Shown piece by piece: positions 1 to 6,890 of a stretch of DNA of 32,985 nt. Below the pieces are notes generated by a model. That model saw nothing but the letters and a program-made list of their open reading frames with translations, was not told where the DNA came from and did not search any database. A program made the translations under genes and the position numbers. Within the stretch, counting starts at the first letter, position 1. Each line of letters starts with the position of its first letter. The stretch comes from Acrocarpospora phusangensis (GTDB taxonomy: Bacteria; Actinomycetota; Actinomycetes; Streptosporangiales; Streptosporangiaceae): the NCBI RefSeq assembly GCF_016862995.1, contig NZ_BOOA01000031.1, positions 64,001-96,985 of the forward strand, in the 5' to 3' direction.

Positions 1-1
1 C

Positions 2-418
2 CGGCTGCGGCGGGAGCACCCGGTGTTCCGGCGGCGGCGATTCTTCTACGGCCGCCCGGTTAGGGGCTCCGACGACCAGCTGAGCGACATCGTGTGGTTC
101 ACCCCGTCCGGGACGGTGATGGCCGACGGCGACTGGAGCAACGGGTACGCGCGGGCGCTGGCGGTCTTCCTCAACGGGGACGCGATCACCGAGCCCGACC
201 GGCGCGGCAGGCGCATCCGGGACGACTCGTTCCTGCTCCTGTTCAACGCCCACTACGACGTGATCACGTTCACCATCCCGAAGGACTACGGCGAGATGTG
301 GACCACCGAGTTGGACACCGCCATGCCGATCAGCACCGACTCCCGGATGTGCCGGGCGGGCGAGGGCATCCCGGTGGCCGGCCGGTCGGTACGGGTGCTG
401 CGCAGAGAAGCCGGGTGA
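2..418 (+). CDS. glgX: Glycogen debranching enzyme GlgX/TreX, C-terminal part (5' end outside window)
   Basis: The open frame enters from the left edge and ends with TGA at 416-418, so only the last 138 or so residues are visible. The piece begins with LRREHPVFRRRRFFYG and continues with IVWFTPSGTVMADGDW and a C-terminal beta domain containing FLLLFNAHYD. These are the usual end of GH13 isoamylase-type debranching enzymes (GlgX/TreX), which cut alpha-1,6 branches of glycogen to release maltooligosaccharides. The catalytic barrel lies outside the window, so activity cannot be judged. It lies 31 bases before treY on the same strand, the common actinobacterial treX-treY-treZ order. It would feed linear chains to TreY and TreZ. 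Confidence 0.9.
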   Translation, partial: RLRREHPVFRRRRFFYGRPVRGSDDQLSDIVWFTPSGTVMADGDWSNGYARALAVFLNGDAITEPDRRGRRIRDDSFLLLFNAHYDVITFTIPKDYGEMWTTELDTAMPISTDSRMCRAGEGIPVAGRSVRVLRREAG

Positions 419-449
419 TCCTCGCTTTCGACGGCCCGGAAAGGTCAGT

Positions 450-2657
450 ATGGGAGCTGTGAGAGAGGCCGTGACGTCCACGTACCGGGTCCAGCTGACG
501 CCCGAGTTCGGCTTCCGCGAACTCGCCGACCTGATCGGATACCTGCGCGACCTGGGGGTCGGGCACGTCTACCTGTCGCCCGTGCTCCAGTCGGTGCCCG
601 ACTCCCAGCACGGCTACGACGTCGTCGACCACGCGCACGTCCGGGCCGAGTTCGGCGGCCGGGAGGAGCTGGTGGCGCTGGCCGGGCAGGGGCTGGGGCT
701 GATCGCCGACATCGTGCCGAACCACATGACCGTGCCGGTGCCGGAGTCGGCGAACGCGGCGCTCTGGTCGGTGCTGAAGGACGGGCCGGAATCGCCGTAC
801 GCGGACTGGTTCGATCTGACCTGGCCGGTGGATCTGCCCGTGCTGGGCGACGACCCCGAGCTGGTGGTGGACGGGGACGTGCTGCGCTATCACGAGCACG
901 AGTTCCCGATCAGGGCCGGGACCGAGGGGCTGCCGCTGCACGAGTTGCTGGTGGCGCAGCACTACCGGCTGGTGTCCTGGCGGGACTCGCCCGGCTACCG
1001 GCGGTTCTTCGACGTGTCCTCGCTGATCGGGCTGCGGGTGGAGGATCCGGCGGTCTTCGACGCGACGCACGGGGTCATGCTGTCGCTGGTCGCGGACGGG
1101 GTGATCGACGGTCTCCGGGTGGACCATCCCGACGGGCTCGCCGACCCGTACGGCTACCTGCGGCGGCTGCGCGCGCGGGCGCCGGGCCCGGTCTGGGTGG
1201 AGAAGATCCTGATGGACGGCGAGCGGCTGCCGCCGGACTGGGACTGCGACGGGACCACGGGCTACGACGCCCTCAACATGGTGACGCGCCTGTTCGTGGA
1301 CCCCGCCGCCCGGGACCGGCTGGTACGCGCGTTCACCCGCCACACCGGCATGCCCGACGACTACGACCACGTCAAGTACGACGGCAAGAAGCAGGTGCTC
1401 GACCTGTTCTTCCGGGGCGAGGTGGACCGGCTGGCGGCGGCCCTGGGGGAGCCGGGGCTGCGGGACGCGCTGGTGGAGCTGCTGGCGGCCATGCCGGTCT
1501 ACCGGGCGTACGTGAATCCGGGGGAGGAGCCGGGCGAGGAGGCGACCCGGGTGATCCAGTCGGCCGCCTGGGAGGCCGCGGCGCACGCGGACCCGGCGGC
1601 CGTGGCGAAGGTGGCCCAGCTGGTGCTGCGCGGCCCGGCCGAGGCGGTGACCCGGTTCCAGCAGACCTGCGGGCCGGTCATGGCCAAGGGCGTGGAGGAC
1701 ACCGCGCTCTACCGGTGGTTCCCGCTGGCCAGCCTCAACGAGGTGGGCGGCGAGCCGGATCGTTTCGGGGTCTCCCCGGCCGAGTTCCATGCGTTCTGTA
1801 CGGAGATGCGCCCGACGACGATGACGACATTGTCGACGCACGACACGAAACGCTCCGAGGACGTACGCGCCCGTCTCGCCGTTTTGTCGGAAATTCCGGA
1901 TATTTGGGCGGATGCGGTGGAGTCGTGGGCGGGAGCCGTACGGTTCGATCCGAAGCTCGATTATCTGGCGTGGCAGACGCTGATGGCCGCCTGGCCCATC
2001 AGTCCAGAACGTTTCACGAAATATCTGCTTAAAGCCGCTCGTGAGGCTAAAACGTCGATTTCCTGGCAGAACCGCGAACAAGGATATGAAAAGGGGATCC
2101 GGGAGTTCGCCGCGAAGGCGATCGAGCTGTGCGGCTACTCGGTCGCCGCGTTCACGCGGGTCGTGGACCGCTACGCCCGCGTCAACTCGCTCGGCCAGAA
2201 GGTCGTCCAGCTGATGATGCCCGGCGTCCCCGACGTCTACCAGGGCAACGAGATCACCGACTTCTCCCTGGTCGACCCCGACAACCGCCGCCCGGTCGAC
2301 TACGCCCGCCGCCGCGAGCTGCTGAAGAGCGGCGAGGACAGCTGGGACGGCGACAAGCTGCTGGTCACCACGACCGCCCTCCACCTGCGCGGACGGCTCA
2401 CGCCCGGCGCGCCGTACCTGCCGATCGAGACCGGCGAGCACGCGGTGGCGTTCGCGCGCGGCGACCAGGCGGTGGCGGTGGCGACCAGGCTCCCGTACCG
2501 GCTGGAGCGGGCCGGCGGGTGGCGGCACGAGAGCCTGCGGCTCCCGCCCGGCAGCTGGCAGGACCTGCTCACCGGTTCCGAGCACACCGGCCTGATCCCG
2601 ATGGCTCACCTGCTGTCCCGTTACCCGGTTGCAATCCTGGAACGGAATACCCAATGA
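450..2657 (+). CDS. treY: Maltooligosyl trehalose synthase TreY
   Basis: 735 residues, the normal length for GH13 subfamily 26. The enzyme rearranges the reducing-end alpha-1,4 bond of maltooligosaccharides to alpha,alpha-1,1, giving maltooligosyl trehalose. The four GH13 regions are visible: DIVPNH (87-92), GLRVDHPDG with nucleophile Asp225, VWVEKIL with acid/base Glu251, and LSTHDTKR with Asp465. The N-terminal TYRVQLTPEFGF is typical of TreY. ATG 450 is preceded by a GGAAAGG at 439-445; GTG 471, closer to the conserved block, is a possible alternative start. The gene lies between glgX and treZ and is probably cotranscribed with them. From about 1795 to 2100 many codons end in A or T, unlike the rest of the gene. 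Confidence 0.95.
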   Translation: MGAVREAVTSTYRVQLTPEFGFRELADLIGYLRDLGVGHVYLSPVLQSVPDSQHGYDVVDHAHVRAEFGGREELVALAGQGLGLIADIVPNHMTVPVPESANAALWSVLKDGPESPYADWFDLTWPVDLPVLGDDPELVVDGDVLRYHEHEFPIRAGTEGLPLHELLVAQHYRLVSWRDSPGYRRFFDVSSLIGLRVEDPAVFDATHGVMLSLVADGVIDGLRVDHPDGLADPYGYLRRLRARAPGPVWVEKILMDGERLPPDWDCDGTTGYDALNMVTRLFVDPAARDRLVRAFTRHTGMPDDYDHVKYDGKKQVLDLFFRGEVDRLAAALGEPGLRDALVELLAAMPVYRAYVNPGEEPGEEATRVIQSAAWEAAAHADPAAVAKVAQLVLRGPAEAVTRFQQTCGPVMAKGVEDTALYRWFPLASLNEVGGEPDRFGVSPAEFHAFCTEMRPTTMTTLSTHDTKRSEDVRARLAVLSEIPDIWADAVESWAGAVRFDPKLDYLAWQTLMAAWPISPERFTKYLLKAAREAKTSISWQNREQGYEKGIREFAAKAIELCGYSVAAFTRVVDRYARVNSLGQKVVQLMMPGVPDVYQGNEITDFSLVDPDNRRPVDYARRRELLKSGEDSWDGDKLLVTTTALHLRGRLTPGAPYLPIETGEHAVAFARGDQAVAVATRLPYRLERAGGWRHESLRLPPGSWQDLLTGSEHTGLIPMAHLLSRYPVAILERNTQ

Positions 2658-2680
2658 GCCCTATGGGAAATAGGTGAAAC

Positions 2681-4378
2681 ATGTACGAAGTCTGGGCGCC
2701 CCTCGCGACGCGCGTCGAAGTCGAATCCGGGGGCGTCAGACGGGACATGTCTTCTGAGAACGGCTGGTGGCGGGCATCAGGCGGCGAACACGGCGACGAC
2801 TACGCATTCCACGTGGACGGCGCGGGCCCGTACCCCGACCCCCGGACGAGGCGGCAGCCGTACGGGGTGGAGGGGCCGAGCCGGGTCTACGACCACGCCA
2901 GGTTCACCTGGGGCGACCAGGACTGGCGGGGGCGCGGCCTGCGCGGTTCGGTCATCTACGAGCTGCACGTCGGCACGTACACGCCGGAGGGAACCTTCGA
3001 GGCCGTCGCCGGCAAGCTCGGGCACCTGGTCGATCTGGGCGTCGACTTCGTCGAGCTGATGCCGGTCGCGCCCGTGCCCGGCCGCCGCAACTGGGGCTAC
3101 GACGGCGTCGACCTCTACGCCGTGCGGGAGGAATACGGCGGCCCCGACGGCCTCAAGGTCCTCGTGGACGCCTGCCACCGGGCCGGGCTCGGCGTGATCC
3201 TCGACGTCGTCTACAACCACCTCGGCCCGTCCGGGAACTATCTGTCCAAGTTCGGGCCCTACCTGCACGGATTCAAGGGCTCGTACTGGGGCGACGCGGT
3301 CAACCTGGACGGCCCGCACTCCGACGAGGTGCGCCGCTACTTCATCGAGAACGCGCTCCAGTGGCTGCGCGACTACCACGTCGACGGGCTGCGCCTGGAC
3401 GCCGTGCACGCCCTCCACGACAAGCGCGCCACGCACTTCCTGGAGGAGCTCGCGGGCGAGGTCGAGGCCCTCTCCACGGTGCTCGGCCGCCCGCTCACCC
3501 TCATCGCCGAATCCGACCTCAACGACCCCGGCCTGATCACCCGGTACGGCCTGGACGCCACCTGGAATGACGACGTGCACCACGCCCTGCACTCGGCCGT
3601 GACCGGCGAGACCCACGCCTACTACGGCGACTTCGGCTCGCTGGCGGCCGTCGCCAAGGTGATGACCTCGGCGTACTTCCACGACGGCAACTACTCCACG
3701 TTCCGGGGCCGCTCGCACGGCCGCCCGGCCACCGGCGTCTCCGGTCACCGCTTCGTCTGCTGCGTGCAGAACCACGACCAGATCGGCAACCGGCCGCTGG
3801 GCGACCGGCTCCGCCCCGAGCAGCTCTGGCTGGCCGCCGGGCTGCTGCTGACCTCGCCGTTCACGCCGATGCTGTTCATGGGCGAGGAGTGGGGAGCGAG
3901 TTCCCCGTTCTACTTCTTCACCGACCACCACGACCCGGAGCTGGCCGCCGGGGAGGGCGAGCGCCGCCGCCGCGAGTTCGAGGCCTTCGGGTACGACTGG
4001 AAGGCCCCCGACCCGCAGGACGAGCAGACCTTCCTGCGCTCCAAGCTGGACTGGTCGGAGCCCGCCGAGGACGGCGCGGCCTCCCTGCTCGGCTGGTACC
4101 GCGACCTGATCGCGCTCCGCAAGGCCCACCCCGACCTGGCCGACCCCCGCCTGGACCGGGTCCGGGTGCGCTACGACGACGACCGCCACTGGCTGGTGGT
4201 ACACCGGGGCTCGATGCGGATCGCCGCCAACCTGGGCGACTTCCCCGTCCCGGTCCGGCTGAGTCCCGGCCACGTGCTGCTGGCCTCCGACGAGGGCATC
4301 ACGCTGACCGGCGCGGACCTGTACCTGCCGCCGCTCTCACTGGCCGTCGTTCACGTGGTTGCGCAGCCGAAGCTCTGA
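2681..4378 (+). CDS. treZ: Malto-oligosyltrehalose trehalohydrolase TreZ
   Basis: 565 residues, the usual TreZ length. It hydrolyses maltooligosyl trehalose to free trehalose, completing the TreY/TreZ route in the cytoplasm. An N-terminal carbohydrate-binding segment beginning YEVWAPLATRVEV precedes the GH13 barrel. Catalytic regions are DVVYNH (175-180), VDGLRLDAVHAL with nucleophile Asp240, LIAESDLND with Glu277, and QNHDQIGN with Asp366. The gene starts 23 bases after treY behind a purine-rich GGGAAATAGGTG. Its last 42 bases overlap the end of the convergent TudS-DUF1722 gene. Confidence 0.96.
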   Translation: MYEVWAPLATRVEVESGGVRRDMSSENGWWRASGGEHGDDYAFHVDGAGPYPDPRTRRQPYGVEGPSRVYDHARFTWGDQDWRGRGLRGSVIYELHVGTYTPEGTFEAVAGKLGHLVDLGVDFVELMPVAPVPGRRNWGYDGVDLYAVREEYGGPDGLKVLVDACHRAGLGVILDVVYNHLGPSGNYLSKFGPYLHGFKGSYWGDAVNLDGPHSDEVRRYFIENALQWLRDYHVDGLRLDAVHALHDKRATHFLEELAGEVEALSTVLGRPLTLIAESDLNDPGLITRYGLDATWNDDVHHALHSAVTGETHAYYGDFGSLAAVAKVMTSAYFHDGNYSTFRGRSHGRPATGVSGHRFVCCVQNHDQIGNRPLGDRLRPEQLWLAAGLLLTSPFTPMLFMGEEWGASSPFYFFTDHHDPELAAGEGERRRREFEAFGYDWKAPDPQDEQTFLRSKLDWSEPAEDGAASLLGWYRDLIALRKAHPDLADPRLDRVRVRYDDDRHWLVVHRGSMRIAANLGDFPVPVRLSPGHVLLASDEGITLTGADLYLPPLSLAVVHVVAQPKL

Positions 4379-5272
4379 CGGGTACGGCGCGAAGTAGCTC
4401 TGGTCCCGCACGTACGGCGCGGCCTCGCCGCGGGCGTGGTGGAGCAGGAGCGTGACCGGCACGGACAGCGGCACCTCGCGCCGCGCGTAGTCCACGATCA
4501 CCTCCGCCAGGTCGGCGCGGCGGACCCGGTCCAGCGCGTTGCCCACCATGCCCATGCAGTGCTGGAGCACGTTGACGTTGCGGCCGACGCTGGCCCGGCG
4601 GCACAGCGCCCGCCGGAACACCTCGGCGTAGGCGGCCCGCACGTCGCCGGATCCGGCGCCGGCGACGATCCGGCCGGCCTCCCGGTAGGCGGCGGCGTCG
4701 TGCGCGAGCAGCTGCATCTTGTGCCGCGTGTGGAAGGCGACCAGGTCCCGGGGGTGCCACTCGGCCGCCAGCAGCTCCCGCAGCCGGGCCGCCGCGAAGA
4801 TCCGCTCGACGAACTCCTCCCGGAGCACGGCGTCGTTGAGCCTGCCCTCGTCCTCCACCGGCAGCAGCGGGAACGCCTCGATGATCTTCTCGGCGAACAG
4901 GCCCCGGCCCTTGCGGCTCACGGCCTGGTCCCCGGCGTACACGGGGATGCCGTGCAGCCCGCAGGACGGGCTCTTCGCCTTGAACACGTACCCGTCGACG
5001 TCCAGCGTGCCGATCCGCCGCTCGGCCGCCTCCGTCACGGCCCCCGTCACATCGGTACGGCTCCGCCGCTGCACCAGCCTGCCGCCCCGCTCCAGCCGCA
5101 GCGTCTCCCTGGGCGTGCCGAGACCGGCCTCCATCTCCGGGCAGACGTGCACCCAGTCCACGAACCGGTCCAGCTCGTCGGCGAGGAACCGGTTGCGGCT
5201 GTGGCCCCCGTTGTAGCGGATGAGGTCGCCCAGCAGGCACCCGGAGACCGCCACCCTCGGCCGGGGGGTCAT
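4337..5272 (-). CDS. TudS (DUF523)-DUF1722 fusion protein, RudS-like putative tRNA 4-thiouridine desulfidase
   Basis: 311 residues. Residues 1 to about 150 match DUF523, the TudS thiouracil desulfidase family. The three Cys expected to hold a [4Fe-4S] cluster are present: SGCLLG (Cys12), HVCPEMEAGLG (Cys44) and KSPSCGLHG (Cys104). Residues from about 165 match DUF1722 (E. coli YbgA), with DLVAFHTRHKMQLLAHD. In the literature as I recall it, this fusion is the architecture of RudS, which removes sulfur from 4-thiouridine in tRNA; that activity here is inferred. ATG 5272 overlaps the sigma-factor stop as ATGA, so the two are translationally coupled. ybgA also neighbours phr in E. coli, and a photolyase gene lies close by here. 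The 3' end overlaps treZ by 42 bases. Confidence 0.85.
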   Translation of the reverse strand: MTPRPRVAVSGCLLGDLIRYNGGHSRNRFLADELDRFVDWVHVCPEMEAGLGTPRETLRLERGGRLVQRRSRTDVTGAVTEAAERRIGTLDVDGYVFKAKSPSCGLHGIPVYAGDQAVSRKGRGLFAEKIIEAFPLLPVEDEGRLNDAVLREEFVERIFAAARLRELLAAEWHPRDLVAFHTRHKMQLLAHDAAAYREAGRIVAGAGSGDVRAAYAEVFRRALCRRASVGRNVNVLQHCMGMVGNALDRVRRADLAEVIVDYARREVPLSVPVTLLLHHARGEAAPYVRDQSYFAPYPSELRLRNHVNDGQ

Positions 5273-5763
5273 GCCGCCACCAGCGTGGACAGGCGGTGCA
5301 GCGCCCGCGCGGTGCGCGCCTTGACGGTGCCGAGCGGCACGTCCAGCCGGTCGGCGATCTCCCGCTGGCTCAGCTCGGCGTAGTAGGCCAGCTCGATGGC
5401 CTGCCGCTGCGGCGCGGGCAGCACGGCGAGCGCCCGCCTGACCTCCTCGCGCCGGCTCAGCCGGTCGGCGTGGTCGTCGGGGTCGTGCGGGTCGCACGGC
5501 TCCGGCACCACGTCCAGCGGGACCGTGACCGGCGCGCGTCCGCGCAGGTAGTCGATGGCCCGGTTCCTGGCGATGGCCTGCAGCCAGGCCTCCAGGCTGC
5601 GGGACGGATCGTAGCGGCCCCGGCAGCGCCAGACCTCGGCGAACACGACCTGCAGCACGTCCTCGATGTCCTGGGACGGCACGAAGCGCCGGAGGTAGCT
5701 CCGCACCAGCGGCGCGTGCGCCCGGTAGCACTCCGTCACCGCGTCCGGTCCGGTGAGCGACAT
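5269..5763 (-). CDS. ECF-type RNA polymerase sigma factor (LitS-like by context)
   Basis: 164 residues with sigma region 2 (CYRAHAPLVRSYLRRF to AWLQAIARNRAIDYLRG) and region 4 (LPAPQRQAIELAYYAELSQ, EIADRLDVPLGTVKARTARA). ATG 5763 was chosen because a GGGGAGG Shine-Dalgarno lies five bases upstream; the in-frame TTG 5793 has no such signal. No anti-sigma gene is adjacent, so control is probably transcriptional through the MerR/B12-type regulator encoded just upstream. In Streptomyces coelicolor the LitR/LitS pair drives light-induced carotenoid and photolyase genes; equivalence here rests on gene order. The stop codon overlaps the next gene by four bases (ATGA). Confidence 0.92.
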   Translation of the reverse strand: MSLTGPDAVTECYRAHAPLVRSYLRRFVPSQDIEDVLQVVFAEVWRCRGRYDPSRSLEAWLQAIARNRAIDYLRGRAPVTVPLDVVPEPCDPHDPDDHADRLSRREEVRRALAVLPAPQRQAIELAYYAELSQREIADRLDVPLGTVKARTARALHRLSTLVAA

Positions 5764-5777
5764 GGTGACCTCCCCGA

Positions 5778-5810
5778 CTGAAAACTTACTCAAAACCTAT
5801 TCATATCTGC
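5778..5810 (+). promoter_or_regulatory. 11-bp tandem direct repeats upstream of the sigma gene, candidate operator
   Basis: Between the regulator stop (5843) and the sigma-gene Shine-Dalgarno, the plus strand reads CTGAAAACTTA then CTCAAAACCTA: two adjacent 11-mers sharing nine bases. A weaker third copy, TTCATATCTGC, follows. The block is strikingly AT-rich for this window. CarH, the best-studied B12-dependent MerR photoreceptor, binds tandem repeats with an 11-bp period, so the geometry suits a LitR/CarH-type operator. Binding is inferred. Confidence 0.45.
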
Positions 5811-5842
5811 TCGTGCGGAATCACGCAAGCGCAGGTGCGAGA

Positions 5843-6763
5843 TCAGCGCAGCAAGCCGACGATGCGGATGATCGCCTCGTTCATCGAGGCCAGGTGGGTG
5901 ATCCCGGGCGGCAGCTCGCGCCAGCCCGGCCCGCCGGTCATGATCGGGCTGGTCGGGCGGAGCACCGGCAGCCGGGTCAGCGGAGCGGGGTCGCCCGTCT
6001 CGGCCAGCTGCGACCAGACGAAGACGACGGCGGGGTTGAGGCGGCGCATCGCGTCGCCCAGCGCCGAGAACGGCGTGCGCGCGCCCAGCACCCGGACCTC
6101 CACCGAGTGCTCCGACGCCAGGGCGGCGGCCAGCGCGAACACGGGCAGGCTGTGCTGCTCGTCGGCCGCGCAGGCCAGCAGGGCCGGCCGGGGGTTGATG
6201 GGCAGGGCCGGGCGCCCGATCCGCGCGGTGAAGGCGGCCATGACCCGCTCGGAGAAGACGTGCTCCACGTCCACCCCGACGCCCGTGGCGGCCTGCCGCC
6301 TGCTGATCACCGCGAACGCGGGCAGGATCAGCCGGTCCCACGTCTCGGTGACCCCGAACCTGCCCAGGCCCGCCTCGACCGCCTCGGCCACCGACCAGCT
6401 GTCCAGCGCGATGGCGGCCCGCGCGAGCCGCCCGGCCAGCTGCTCGACCGGCAGCTCCGGCCGGATCTTCCCCCGTGGCGCGGGAGGTTCGGGCGTCCGG
6501 GGCGCATGGTCCGCCGGGACCGAGCGGATGCGCAGCGCGGCCTGCGCCGCCTCGGCCGGGGGCGCGCCGGCCTTGATCAGCCGGTTCATCTCCTCCAGGC
6601 GGGTCAGGTCCAGCGCGCCGTACCGGCGGTGGCCGCCCGGGCTGCGGGAGCTCGGGCCGATGCCGTAGCGGAGGTTCCAGGTGCGCAGGGTGGGCGCGGG
6701 CACGCCGAGCCGGCGCGCCACCGCGCCGATCCCGTAACTCAGGCCGTCCTGCGTTTCGTCCAT
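5843..6763 (-). CDS. MerR-family regulator with B12-binding-like domain (LitR/CarH type)
   Basis: 306 residues. The N-terminal MerR helix-turn-helix and wing span residues 10-48 (YGIGAVARRLGVPAPTLRTW, then PGGHRRY). After a proline-rich linker (about 83-100) comes a four-helix plus B12-binding-like region. Relative to CarH, the EH pair of the W-x9-EH motif is present (Glu167-His168), but the Trp position holds Gln157. The lower-ligand E-x-H is present as Glu202-Gln-His204, although the usual following Gly is Pro. It may therefore bind cobalamin, but photochemistry is uncertain. The gene is divergent from photolyase and 79 bases upstream of the sigma gene on the same strand. Its expected role is dark repression of the locus. 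Confidence 0.88.
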   Translation of the reverse strand: MDETQDGLSYGIGAVARRLGVPAPTLRTWNLRYGIGPSSRSPGGHRRYGALDLTRLEEMNRLIKAGAPPAEAAQAALRIRSVPADHAPRTPEPPAPRGKIRPELPVEQLAGRLARAAIALDSWSVAEAVEAGLGRFGVTETWDRLILPAFAVISRRQAATGVGVDVEHVFSERVMAAFTARIGRPALPINPRPALLACAADEQHSLPVFALAAALASEHSVEVRVLGARTPFSALGDAMRRLNPAVVFVWSQLAETGDPAPLTRLPVLRPTSPIMTGGPGWRELPPGITHLASMNEAIIRIVGLLR

Positions 6764-6856
6764 GTATGAGTCCGATCGGTTCCCGTGGATGACAAATCAT
6801 GCCCTGCCTGGGACACCTCTCGCCGATTCCTTCGGGCGCGACCTCGCAACGGATGC

Positions 6857-6875
6857 AACCGGTGAGCGGCCGGTT
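6857..6875 (+). promoter_or_regulatory. Inverted repeat upstream of photolyase, candidate operator or leader hairpin
   Basis: AACCGG, seven bases, CCGGTT: a perfect 6-bp dyad in the regulator/photolyase divergent region, ending just before the photolyase Shine-Dalgarno (GAAGG at 6879-6883). It could be a protein-binding site or an mRNA hairpin close to the start. Only the symmetry is observed. Confidence 0.35.
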
Positions 6876-6890
6876 TCCGAAGGTGTTCTT

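Noticed and set aside
6762-6890. 43-residue N-terminal extension of photolyase from ATG 6762
   Set aside because: No family similarity, overlaps the divergent regulator start, and the downstream GTG has a good ribosome site.
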